Shown here: piece after piece, positions 54,676-63,100 of the stretch
Numbering within the stretch: position 1 is the first letter of the stretch
How the letters are laid out: each line of letters opens with the position of its first letter
NCBI GenBank assembly: GCA_003096535.1
Contig: QEKJ01000009.1
Coordinates: 1-64,000, forward strand
Length of the DNA: 64,000 nt
Source of the DNA: Agathobaculum butyriciproducens
Lineage (GTDB): Bacteria; Bacillota; Clostridia; Oscillospirales; Butyricicoccaceae
Direction: 5' to 3'
Program-made: the position numbers and the translations under genes
The notes under the pieces: generated by a model
What the model saw: the letters and a program-made list of their open reading frames with translations, nothing else
The model's database searches: none
What the model was told of the DNA's origin: nothing

Positions 54676-54912
54676 ATGGCGGAAAGAACATTTGAAAGCC
54701 AGATGGCACGTCTGGAAGAGATCGTGCGGATGCTCGAGCGCGGTGAAGCGCCGCTGAACGAAAGCATGAAGCTGTTTGAGGAGGGCACCAAGCTGTCCGC
54801 GTCCCTCGGCAAGCTGCTGGACAAGGCCGAGCAGAAGGTCACCGTCATGCAGGAGAACATGCAGGGTGAACTCGTAGAGCAGCCGTTTGTGGCAGAGGAG
54901 GAAGCAAAATGA
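54676..54912 (+). CDS. xseB: Exodeoxyribonuclease VII small subunit
   Basis: 78 residues: FESQMARLEEIVRMLERGEAPLNESMKLFEEG is the XseB helical core (quoted FESQMARLEEIVRMLERG and PLNESMKLFEEG). It clusters several copies on XseA. One base after xseA, and it overlaps ispA by 4 bases. Confidence 0.95.
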   Translation: MAERTFESQMARLEEIVRMLERGEAPLNESMKLFEEGTKLSASLGKLLDKAEQKVTVMQENMQGELVEQPFVAEEEAK

Positions 54913-55793
54913 CGTTTTCCGAGCAGTTAAAGGCAGATATTGCGCTCATTGAACCTGCACTGGAGAAATACCTCTCGCGGGAGACCGGCGAGGGTTACGA
55001 CCGCATTTTCGAGGCTGCAAAGTACTCCGCGATGGCAGGCGGCAAGCGCCTGCGTCCGGTAATCGTGCTGGAATTCTGCCGCCTGTGCGGCGGCGATATT
55101 GAGAAGACGCTGCCGTTCGCGTGTGCGCTTGAGATGATCCATACCTACTCGCTCATCCATGATGACCTTCCGTGCATGGATAACGACGACTTGCGCCGCG
55201 GCAGACCGACCTGCCACAAGGCTTTCGATGAAGCAACGGCGGTCCTCGCGGGTGACGGACTGCTGACGGCGGCTTTTGAGACGGCTTCGGCGGCAAAGGA
55301 TGTTCCGGCGGAGACCATCGTGCGCTGTATTCGTATTCTGGGCGAAAACGCGGGCATGAACGGCATGATCGGCGGTCAGGTGCTCGATATGGGCGCCGAG
55401 CATCGCAAAATCTCGCTCGACGAGCTGCGCCTGCTGCAGAAGCTGAAGACCGGGTGCCTGCTCCGCGCCGCGTGTGAACTCGGCTGTGCGGCGGCCGGTG
55501 CGACCGACGAGGACACCCTCGCTCGGGCACGCGCTTACGGCGAAAAGCTGGGTCTGGCGTTCCAGATTGAGGACGATATCCTCGATATCGAGGGAGATGC
55601 CGCAACACTCGGAAAATCCATCGGCAAGGATGCGGCAAGCGAGAAATCCACGTTTCCGTCTCTGCTCGGTCTGGAGGAATGCCGAGAGCTTGCGGCAAAG
55701 CTGACCGAGGAAGCGGTGGACGCGGTAAAACCGCTGGACGGTCATGCGTTCCTCGTCGAACTGGCGCGCAGCCTGACCGGACGTACCAAGTAA
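54909..55793 (+). CDS. ispA: Farnesyl (geranyl) diphosphate synthase
   Basis: 294 residues, trans-type polyprenyl synthase. First Asp-rich motif in LIHDDLPCMDNDDLRRGRPT, second in FQIEDDILDIEGD, KRLRPVI near the start. Condenses isopentenyl diphosphate units; its substrates come from the DXP route whose first enzyme (dxs) lies 1.5 kb downstream. Confidence 0.96.
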   Translation: MTFSEQLKADIALIEPALEKYLSRETGEGYDRIFEAAKYSAMAGGKRLRPVIVLEFCRLCGGDIEKTLPFACALEMIHTYSLIHDDLPCMDNDDLRRGRPTCHKAFDEATAVLAGDGLLTAAFETASAAKDVPAETIVRCIRILGENAGMNGMIGGQVLDMGAEHRKISLDELRLLQKLKTGCLLRAACELGCAAAGATDEDTLARARAYGEKLGLAFQIEDDILDIEGDAATLGKSIGKDAASEKSTFPSLLGLEECRELAAKLTEEAVDAVKPLDGHAFLVELARSLTGRTK

Positions 55794-55826
55794 GACGCAC
55801 ATTCACATAAAATTTACACACATTTC

Positions 55827-55855
55827 TTGAATATTTATGCGTTCTGTGTTAATAT
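55827..55855 (+). promoter_or_regulatory. Sigma-A promoter of OLE RNA
   Basis: TTGAAT at 55827-55832, 17-base spacer, TAATAT at 55850-55855. The predicted start near 55861 falls exactly at the closing helix of the RNA. Confidence 0.8.
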
Positions 55856-55860
55856 AACAG

Positions 55861-56510
55861 ATAAGTGACGTAGTATCCTAGTCAGTTCATGCGATTCCCA
55901 AGACGGGCCTAAAAATCCGTAGACGGGCATATCGATGAAGTCTCTGGTGTTTGCTTCTTACGCCCAGTTTGGGGTGGATGCTGGAGGTTAAGGCTTGAGG
56001 GCGCGCTTCAATGGCATGAAGTACCGACCCTCTTGCCGTGGAGACCCGTGACTGTCGGATGCCTATAGCATTTCACAAGAGATTGATGGACGTCCAACGG
56101 CACGGGATGAAACCTGCAATGCGGTGCAGCGGAAGTTACAAAGGATTGATCACCGACGTAAGGACCAAAGTGCTGTGTGCAGTGTAGCCTGCCTTGAGTG
56201 GCCATGGTGAATAAGGTATCCGCCTGCGGTTTCCCGGCCAGGAATGCCGCGGGAATTGACTTTTGAAACCATGTCTGCAAAAGAGGCTAAGAATCGTTTT
56301 GACTGTAGTGGAAATCACCTAGGCTATTCAAACGAGGCAGACCGTGGATTGCAGTGCGGACTCAGTGGCAATTCGGTCCCGAACATGGTAACATCTCGGC
56401 ACGGACTTTAATGGGAAACCCCCTTGACGGCGACGCGAGGCAGTCCGCGGGGAAAACCAACCGAACCTCAAGCCGCAAGATTTACTCGGTCTGCCGTCAC
56501 TTACTTTAAT
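55861..56510 (+). ncRNA. ole: OLE RNA (ornate large extremophilic RNA)
   Basis: No plausible gene in about 650 bases, but a rich fold: closing helix 55862-55870 (TAAGTGACG) with 56495-56503 (CGTCACTTA); a stacked helix 56337-56344 with 56487-56494; 56356-56362 with 56442-56448; GAGGG/CCCTC at 55997-56001 with 56028-56032, capped by CTTCA/TGAAG. Size (about 640 nt), a downstream small four-helix membrane-protein gene and the operon place (xseA-xseB-ispA-OLE-oapA-dxs-tlyA-argR-recN) all match OLE RNA. In known hosts it forms a membrane ribonucleoprotein with OapA, linked to cold, alcohol and Mg2+ stress and energy use. Identity rests on context and fold, not on a database search. Confidence 0.85.
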
Positions 56511-56654
56511 AAAGAAACTGTGAAAGCGGTTATAAAGGCAACACCGCTATGTGGTATTGTCTATACGCTTCGGCGGCGGAATTTGCGGTTTGCCGCAATT
56601 TTCTGCTATTATGGAATAAATCCGGGGCAAAAATCGGTGAAGGAGTTATCTTCA
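56511..56654 (+). other. OLE-oapA spacer
   Basis: 144 bases without a gene and without a terminator, so OLE and oapA may share a transcript. TTGCGG, 18 bases, TATTAT (near 56585-56614) is a weak extra promoter; TTGCGGTTTGCCGCAA forms a small hairpin across its -35 box. Confidence 0.4.
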
Positions 56655-57239
56655 GTGGATACGACCGACAAACAAAAGAAAAAATCGCCGCAAAAGCCCA
56701 AGGCTGTTAATACCGCATGGGTCAGCTTGATCACCGTCATCAGCTTTGCGCTGAGCGTGGTCATGTCCTACATTTCAAACGAAGCGCTGGCCAGTGCGGG
56801 TACGATTCTGTCCTTTGCGGTGCTGCTGCTCTTCATTGCACTCGGCATTGTGTTTGACATGATCGGCGTAGCGTCAACCTCGGCGACCGAGAAGGAGTTT
56901 CACTCGATGGCGGCACACCGTGTGCGCGGTGCGCGCGAGGCGGTCTGGATGGTGCGAAACGCAGAGAAGGTTTCCAGCATCTGCAACGATGTGGTGGGCG
57001 ATATCTGCGGCATTATCTCCGGTGCGACCGGAGCACTTATTGTTGCACATATCACCTCAGGTGTGAGTGCGGGACTCAAGGTTGCGGTATCTCTGCTGAT
57101 TACCGGTCTGGTTTCGGCACTGACCATCGGCGGCAAGGCAGCCGGCAAGGGCATCGCGGTAATGTGCAGCAGCAAGGTGCTGGCGATCTGCGGACGCGTG
57201 CTGTCCGTTCTGCCGCTCAAGCTGGATAACAGAAAGTAA
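56655..57239 (+). CDS. oapA: OLE-associated protein A, membrane partner of OLE RNA
   Basis: 194 residues from a GTG at 56655, which has AAGGAG 9 bases upstream; an open frame running back into the OLE RNA is not meaningful. A very basic N-terminus (KQKKKSPQKPK) fits RNA contact. Four membrane segments: about 21-40, 48-72, 112-128 and 138-160. Between helices 2 and 3 is a conserved-looking loop (FDMIGVASTSATEKEFHSMA, VRGAREAVWMVRNAEKVSS, CNDVVGDICGI) that resembles the DUF21 membrane domain of CNNM/CorC Mg2+ proteins. Known OapA binds OLE RNA as a dimer. The position between OLE and dxs is as expected. Confidence 0.85.
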   Translation: MDTTDKQKKKSPQKPKAVNTAWVSLITVISFALSVVMSYISNEALASAGTILSFAVLLLFIALGIVFDMIGVASTSATEKEFHSMAAHRVRGAREAVWMVRNAEKVSSICNDVVGDICGIISGATGALIVAHITSGVSAGLKVAVSLLITGLVSALTIGGKAAGKGIAVMCSSKVLAICGRVLSVLPLKLDNRK

Positions 57240-57285
57240 CAAAGATATTTTAGATAAATCTGCCTTTCCAAAGGTGGGGATATTG

Positions 57286-59163
57286 ATGAAGCAGAAACGA
57301 TACGGAATTTTAGACAATATAAGCAGTCCTGCTGATTTGCGCGGACTGTCGTACGACACACTCGGCGTGCTGTGTGCGGCGCTGCGCGAGTTCATCGTGG
57401 ACTCGGTGTCGCAGACCGGCGGTCATCTGGCGTCCAATCTGGGCATTGTAGAGCTGGCTGTCGCACTTGAACGCGAGTTTGACTCCTCGCGCGACCGCAT
57501 CATCTACGATGTAGGTCATCAGTGCTATGTCCACAAGATCCTGACCGGTCGGCGCGACCGCTTTGACACGCTGCGGCAGTACGGCGGTCTGTGCGGCTTT
57601 ATGAAGCCGGAGGAGAGCATCACCGACCCGTGCATCACGGGACATGCCTCGGACTCGGTTTCGGTGGCGCTTGGCATGGCGCATGCACGTACGCTTAAAA
57701 ACCAGAAGTACCACGTTGTCGCAGTCATCGGCGACGGCGCGCTGACCGGCGGCATGGCCTATGAGGCGCTGAACAGCGCCGGCACCTCTCGGGAGCCGCT
57801 GCTCGTGGTGCTCAACGACAACAATATGTCGATCGCCAAGAATGTCGGCGGACTCAGCCGCCATTTGTCGCGCCTGCGCGTCAGTCCGCAGTATCTGCGT
57901 GCAAAAACCCGCATCAAGGAGCGGCTCAGCCGTATTCCGGGCGGCGGAACAATCACGCGCGCGGTTTCGCGCTTCAAGGCGAAGATCAAGCGGGCTGTCC
58001 TGCCGACCTCGCTGTTCGAGCAGATGGGCTTTACCTATCTCGGTCCGGTGGACGGACACGACCTCAAGAGCGTGTGCGAGTTCCTGGCACTGGCGAAAAA
58101 AATGAAAAAACCGGTTCTGCTGCATGTTATGACACAGAAGGGCAGAGGTTATGCCCCGAGTGAGCAGTATCCGGAGAAATACCACGGCGTTTCCAAGTTC
58201 GACCGCGTAACAGGCGCACCGCTTGCCGCGAAGAAGGAGGACTTCTCTGCGTTCTTCGGCAAGGAGCTTTGCGCACTCGCTGAGAAGGATAACCGCATTT
58301 GTGCGATCACGGCAGCTATGCCGTCCGGCACGGGCCTGACCCGCTTTGCCGAGAAATTCCCGGAACGCTTTTTCGATGTCGGCATCGCCGAGGAGCACGC
58401 TATCGGTATGGCGGCCGGTATGGCGGCACAGGGACTGGTGCCGGTAGCGGCCATTTACTCGACCTTCCTGCAGCGTGCCTATGACCAGATCGTTCACGAT
58501 ATTGCAATCGAAGGTCTGCACGTTGTTCTGTGCGTGGACCGCGCGGGCATTGTCGGCGCGGACGGCGCAACGCATAACGGTGTGCTGGATATCGCGTTCC
58601 TGCGGTCTATCCCGGGGATGAAGATTTTCTGTCCGTCCGACTTTGCGGAACTCCGAGTCATGCTGTCCCGTGCGATTTACAGGGAGACCGGACCGGTCGC
58701 TATCCGTTACCCGCGCGGCAGCGAAGGCGCGTACCGCAAGGAGCTGTCGGCGCAGCCGCTCGTGTGCGTACACGAGCAATCCGGCAGTGAGGTGACGATC
58801 GTCACACACGGCATTATGGTCAATCAGGCGATCGACGCCGCGGAAATCCTCATGCACGAGGGTATCCGCGCACAGGTTTACAAGGTAAATGAAATCGGCA
58901 GCGGACTGGAACAGGCGTATGCCGAGGTGAAGGAAAAGCTGGGCGGCTGGTGTGTCGTTGCGGAGGACGTTGTGCCGAACGGCAGCGTCGGTGAGTGGCT
59001 TGCCGCGCACCGCAGCGAGCGCACCGATCTGCTGAACACCGGCGACCGCTTTCTGCCGCACGGCGGCGTAAACGAGCTGTACCGTCACTGCGGCATTGAT
59101 GCCGAGGGCATTGCGGCATATATCATGAAAAATCGGAATGGGAAGGAGAACGGCGTTGGCTAA
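57286..59163 (+). CDS. dxs: 1-deoxy-D-xylulose-5-phosphate synthase
   Basis: 625 residues, thiamine-diphosphate transketolase type. SNLGIVELAVAL, YDVGHQCYVHKILTGR, the cofactor motif GDGALTGGMAYEALNSAG ... NDNNMSI, the catalytic GIAEEHAIGMAAGMA and DRAGIVGADGATHNG. First and committing step of isoprenoid synthesis. ATG 57286 follows AAGGTGGGG. It overlaps tlyA. Confidence 0.97.
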   Translation: MKQKRYGILDNISSPADLRGLSYDTLGVLCAALREFIVDSVSQTGGHLASNLGIVELAVALEREFDSSRDRIIYDVGHQCYVHKILTGRRDRFDTLRQYGGLCGFMKPEESITDPCITGHASDSVSVALGMAHARTLKNQKYHVVAVIGDGALTGGMAYEALNSAGTSREPLLVVLNDNNMSIAKNVGGLSRHLSRLRVSPQYLRAKTRIKERLSRIPGGGTITRAVSRFKAKIKRAVLPTSLFEQMGFTYLGPVDGHDLKSVCEFLALAKKMKKPVLLHVMTQKGRGYAPSEQYPEKYHGVSKFDRVTGAPLAAKKEDFSAFFGKELCALAEKDNRICAITAAMPSGTGLTRFAEKFPERFFDVGIAEEHAIGMAAGMAAQGLVPVAAIYSTFLQRAYDQIVHDIAIEGLHVVLCVDRAGIVGADGATHNGVLDIAFLRSIPGMKIFCPSDFAELRVMLSRAIYRETGPVAIRYPRGSEGAYRKELSAQPLVCVHEQSGSEVTIVTHGIMVNQAIDAAEILMHEGIRAQVYKVNEIGSGLEQAYAEVKEKLGGWCVVAEDVVPNGSVGEWLAAHRSERTDLLNTGDRFLPHGGVNELYRHCGIDAEGIAAYIMKNRNGKENGVG

Positions 59164-59959
59164 GAAGAGACTGGACGTATTGCTGTTTGAAAAGGGCCTT
59201 TGCCCCTCACGGGAGCGCGCAAAGACTGCGATTATGGAGGGAATCGTCTACATTGCAGGCCAGAAGGCGGGCAAAGCAGGCGATATGGTTGACGAAAACG
59301 CCGAACTGGAGGTTCGCGGCAACGAGAACGCATTTGTGTCTCGCGGCGGCAAGAAGATCGAGAAGGCGCTCAGCTACTTTAATATCGACCCGACCGATCT
59401 GGTCGTGATGGACGTTGGCGCATCTACCGGCGGCTTTACCGACTGCCTGCTGCGCCGCGGTGCGCGCAAGGTGTATTCCATTGACGTTGGCTACGGTCAG
59501 CTGGCGTGGAGTCTGCGGCAGGATCCGCGTGTCAAGTGCATGGAGCGCACCAATATCCGCTATGTAACGCCGGATATGCTGGAAGAAACGCCGTCGCTGT
59601 GCGTCATCGACGTGTCGTTCATTTCCCTCAAGCTGGTACTGCCGGTCGTTTCCAGCCTGCTGACCGAGGACGGCCATGTTGCCAACCTTATCAAGCCGCA
59701 GTTTGAGGCCGGCAAGGGCAAGGTCGGCAAAAAGGGCGTTGTCCGCGAGCCGGAAATCCACCTTGAGGTGCTGCAGAATTATGTGGAAAACGCGCACGCG
59801 GCAGGCTTTAAGGTGCTGAATGTGACGTTTTCTCCCATCAAGGGCCCTGAGGGCAACATCGAATTTCTCGGCTATCTGGCAAAACAGGGCGAGGAGCACA
59901 TTCCGGATCTGGCGGAGGTTGTCCGTCAGGCACATGAGGAGCTGGACGCAAAGGCATGA
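59156..59959 (+). CDS. tlyA: TlyA-family rRNA 2'-O-methyltransferase
   Basis: 267 residues: an N-terminal S4 RNA-binding domain (KKRLDVLLFEKGLCPSRERAK) and an FtsJ-type methyltransferase (VMDVGASTGGFTDCLLRRGA, VDVGYGQLAW region, CVIDVSFISLKLVLP, LIKPQFEAG). Relatives methylate 16S and 23S rRNA ribose. Starts with TTG 59156, 7 bases after AAGGAG, inside the dxs end. Confidence 0.92.
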   Translation: MAKKRLDVLLFEKGLCPSRERAKTAIMEGIVYIAGQKAGKAGDMVDENAELEVRGNENAFVSRGGKKIEKALSYFNIDPTDLVVMDVGASTGGFTDCLLRRGARKVYSIDVGYGQLAWSLRQDPRVKCMERTNIRYVTPDMLEETPSLCVIDVSFISLKLVLPVVSSLLTEDGHVANLIKPQFEAGKGKVGKKGVVREPEIHLEVLQNYVENAHAAGFKVLNVTFSPIKGPEGNIEFLGYLAKQGEEHIPDLAEVVRQAHEELDAKA

Positions 59960-60807
59960 TGAAGAACATTTTCATCTATCCCAATCTGCGCAAGGACAGC
60001 GCACGCGATATCCTGCAGCCGGTGTGCGATCAGCTGCGGCGTGACGGTGTGCGGCTTATGCTGCCCAAGCAGATGCGAGTCGTGCCGCCCATCATTGAGG
60101 ACGCGGATTATATGAAAACCGAGGACGCCGTGCAGTTTGCGGATATGGCGGTCGTGCTTGGCGGAGACGGAACCATGCTCCGTCTGGCGAGAGAGGCGGC
60201 GCAGAATCAGCTGCCGCTGCTCGGCATCAATGTCGGTCACGTCGGCTTTATGACCGAACTGGAACCGGCTGAGCTGCCCAAAATGGAAAAGCTGTTCACC
60301 GATGAATTTTCACTGGATAGCCGCATGATGCTGCATGTTGCTGTGCAGCGCGGCGGGCGTATTGTGTATGAGAACGACGCGCTCAATGATATTGTTATCG
60401 CAAAGGGCACCGCATTCCGCGTGGTGCGCGTCGGCATTTCGGCGGACAACGAGGAGGTCACCCGTTTTAACGGTGACGGCGTGATCGCGGCAACGCCGAC
60501 CGGCTCAACGGCCTACGGTCTGTCGGCAGGCGGCCCGGTCATTGAGCCGAGCGCGGAGAACATCGCCGTTATTCCCATCTGTGCACATGCGCTGGCGGCG
60601 AAGTCGTTCGTGTTTGCGCCCGAGCGCAGCGTGTCCATCACCGCAGCCTGTGAGGGCGGCAGTGAGGTGTTCATCTCGGCGGACGGCGGACAGGGTTTTG
60701 CCGTGCGGCCGGATGATCGGGTCATTATCACCCGTTCCGACCTGCAGACGCGGCTGATTCGTCTGAAAGGCAATAGTTTTTATCGAATTTTACAGCAGAA
60801 GCTGTGA
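59956..60807 (+). CDS. nadK: NAD kinase
   Basis: 283 residues. VVLGGDGTMLRLAREA is the NAD kinase glycine-rich motif, LGINVGHVGFMTEL and the NDALNDIVIAKG and TPTGSTAYGLSAGGP blocks complete the site. Makes NADP+, needed for the Dxs-route reductase. Overlaps tlyA by 4 bases. Confidence 0.96.
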   Translation: MMKNIFIYPNLRKDSARDILQPVCDQLRRDGVRLMLPKQMRVVPPIIEDADYMKTEDAVQFADMAVVLGGDGTMLRLAREAAQNQLPLLGINVGHVGFMTELEPAELPKMEKLFTDEFSLDSRMMLHVAVQRGGRIVYENDALNDIVIAKGTAFRVVRVGISADNEEVTRFNGDGVIAATPTGSTAYGLSAGGPVIEPSAENIAVIPICAHALAAKSFVFAPERSVSITAACEGGSEVFISADGGQGFAVRPDDRVIITRSDLQTRLIRLKGNSFYRILQQKL

Positions 60808-60840
60808 GAGACGCTGCTATAAGAGAGGAAAACGCGAACG

Positions 60841-61296
60841 ATGAAGTTTCAACGACAGGCAAAAATCCTCGATCTCATCGACCGGTTTGAGATTGAAACG
60901 CAGGAGGATCTTACCGCACATCTGCGGGCACTTGGCTACAACACCACGCAGGCGACCATTTCGCGCGATATCAAGGAGCTGCGGCTTATCAAGACGCTCT
61001 CCTCGGAGACCGGCAAGTACAAGTACACCTCCTCGAACGCCGGGGCGGCAGACAGCTTCACCACGCGTCTGCGCAATATTTTCCGTGAGTGCGTCACGGA
61101 TATTGATGCGGCACAGAATATGGTCGTCATTAAAACACTGCCCGGTCTGGGACAGGCGGCGGCAATGGCGATTGATGCCATGCGCGCACCCGATGTGGTC
61201 GGCACGCTCGGTGGCGACGATACCGTATTTGCCGTTATGCGCGATAACGACAGCGCGCAAAAGTTCTGCAAACAGGCAAGAGATATTCTAAAGTAA
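60841..61296 (+). CDS. argR: Arginine repressor ArgR/AhrC
   Basis: 151 residues: a winged helix (RQAKILDLIDRFEIETQEDL, YNTTQATISRDIKELRLIK) and a C-terminal arginine-binding hexamer domain (VIKTLPGLGQAAAMAIDAM, VGTLGGDDTVFAVMRD). It controls arginine genes by binding ARG boxes; its place before recN is conserved in Firmicutes. Confidence 0.97.
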   Translation: MKFQRQAKILDLIDRFEIETQEDLTAHLRALGYNTTQATISRDIKELRLIKTLSSETGKYKYTSSNAGAADSFTTRLRNIFRECVTDIDAAQNMVVIKTLPGLGQAAAMAIDAMRAPDVVGTLGGDDTVFAVMRDNDSAQKFCKQARDILK

Positions 61297-61314
61297 GCGA
61301 GGGATAAAGCGGCA

Positions 61315-62994
61315 ATGCTGCAATTACTCCACATTGAAAACATAGCGGTCATCGAACGCGCAGACATCGAACTCGATAAGGGTTTGACCGTGCTTTCCGG
61401 TGAAACCGGCGCGGGCAAGAGTATCGTTATCGATTCCATCGGTGCGCTGCTCGGCAAGCGTGTCAGCCGCGATCTGGTGCGCTCGGGTGCGCAGAAGGGC
61501 TTTGTCAGCGCGGTGTTCACCGATCTGCCGCGTGCTCTGCGCGAACTGCTTGACGAGCTTGCGCTTTCCGGTGACGAGCCGGACACGCTGTACGTTCAGC
61601 GGCAGATTTCCGCGGACGGCAAGAGCACCTGCCGGGTCAACATGAAGCCGGCCAGTGCGGCTGTCCTGCGGCAGCTGGCGCCGTATCTGATCGACATTCA
61701 CGGCCAGAATGACGGTCAGAAGCTGCTCGATGAAGCGCATCACATCGAATATCTGGACGGCTACGCAGGCTGTGCCGAGATACTCGAGCGATACCGCCCG
61801 AAATATCAGGCGCTGGTGACACTCCGGCGGGAGATTACCGCGCTGGAGACCGGCGAGCAGGAACGCCTGCAACGTATTGACATGCTGACCTTCCATAAGG
61901 AGGAAATCGAGCAGGCAGCACTTAAACCCGATGAAGATGAAGCGCTTGCACAGCGCAAGGCGTATTTCGATCACGCGGGCAAGATTGCGGGCGCACTCGA
62001 GCAGGCGCGTATGGCGCTCTCGGGAGATGACGAAATTGCGGGCGCGTGTGAGCTGCTCGATCAGGCGGCAAGCGCCATCGAGAGCCTGCGCGAAGTATCG
62101 GACGCCTTCGACGGCATGGCCGAGCAGGCAGAGGAAGTACGTCTGCTGGCGGCAGACCTGCGCGACAGCGTGGCAAGTCAGGGGGACAATCTGGACTTTT
62201 CTCCGGCAGAGCGCGAGATGGTCGAGCAGCGCTTGGATGAAATCTATCGCCTGAAGCAGAAATACGGCGGCACGATTCCGGAAATCCTCGCGTACCTTGA
62301 GAAGATAACCGCCGAACTGGATACGCTCGAGAACGCGGACGACCGCAGGGAAGAACTGCGGGAGCAGTACCGCGGCATGCTCGCGGAGGCCAAGGGCATC
62401 GCCGCTGAACTCACCGAGCAGCGCCGCAAGGCTGCCAAGCAGCTGGAGGGCGAAATCGTGCGCGAGCTGAGCGAACTCGACATGGATAAGGTGAAAATGC
62501 GGGTTGCGGTCCGCACCGGCACCAAGCTGTCCGCGCACGGCTGCGACACCGTGACGTTTGAGATTTCTGTCAATCCGGGTGAGCCGGAAAAGCCGCTCTC
62601 CAAGGTGGCCTCCGGCGGCGAGCTGAGCCGAATTATGCTTGCGCTTAAAAACGTATTGACAGCGGGCGAAGATGTTGGTATGCTGATTTTTGACGAGATC
62701 GACACTGGCGTTTCCGGCCATGCGGCTCAGCAGATCGGCCGCAAGCTGTCTGCCATTGCGAAAAAGAAGCAGACGCTGTGCGTTACCCATCTGCCGCAGA
62801 TTGCCGCCATGGGCGACCATCACCTGCGCATTTCCAAATCCGTGCGGGACGGCCGCAGCTACACCGATGTCAGCCCGATGGACAGAGCACACCGCGTAGA
62901 CGAAATTGCACGTCTGCTCTCCGGCGAGGAAATCTCGGATGCAGCACGCCGCAACGCAGAGGAACTGCTCGACGCGGCCGGACAGGGAGCGTGA
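61315..62994 (+). CDS. recN: DNA repair protein RecN
   Basis: 559 residues of the SMC-like RecN family: Walker A LSGETGAGKSIVIDSIGALL, a central coiled coil (about 165-370), signature LSKVASGGELSRIMLALK and Walker B MLIFDEIDTGVSG. Acts early in double-strand break repair. Follows argR by 18 bases. Confidence 0.97.
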   Translation: MLQLLHIENIAVIERADIELDKGLTVLSGETGAGKSIVIDSIGALLGKRVSRDLVRSGAQKGFVSAVFTDLPRALRELLDELALSGDEPDTLYVQRQISADGKSTCRVNMKPASAAVLRQLAPYLIDIHGQNDGQKLLDEAHHIEYLDGYAGCAEILERYRPKYQALVTLRREITALETGEQERLQRIDMLTFHKEEIEQAALKPDEDEALAQRKAYFDHAGKIAGALEQARMALSGDDEIAGACELLDQAASAIESLREVSDAFDGMAEQAEEVRLLAADLRDSVASQGDNLDFSPAEREMVEQRLDEIYRLKQKYGGTIPEILAYLEKITAELDTLENADDRREELREQYRGMLAEAKGIAAELTEQRRKAAKQLEGEIVRELSELDMDKVKMRVAVRTGTKLSAHGCDTVTFEISVNPGEPEKPLSKVASGGELSRIMLALKNVLTAGEDVGMLIFDEIDTGVSGHAAQQIGRKLSAIAKKKQTLCVTHLPQIAAMGDHHLRISKSVRDGRSYTDVSPMDRAHRVDEIARLLSGEEISDAARRNAEELLDAAGQGA

Positions 62995-63100
62995 ACCCGT
63001 GGTAATCATAGACGAACGCAGAAAAGAGCGTGCTCCGTAACGGTATTCGGATTCTTTTAATCATAAAAATCAAACAAATTGAAATACAGGAGACAGAATA

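Noticed and set aside
56008..56654. Open reading frames on both strands across the OLE region, including a plus-strand frame from 56424 running into oapA
   Set aside because: They overlap a stable RNA fold, lack ribosome sites, and the oapA frame has a proper GTG start with AAGGAG at 56655.
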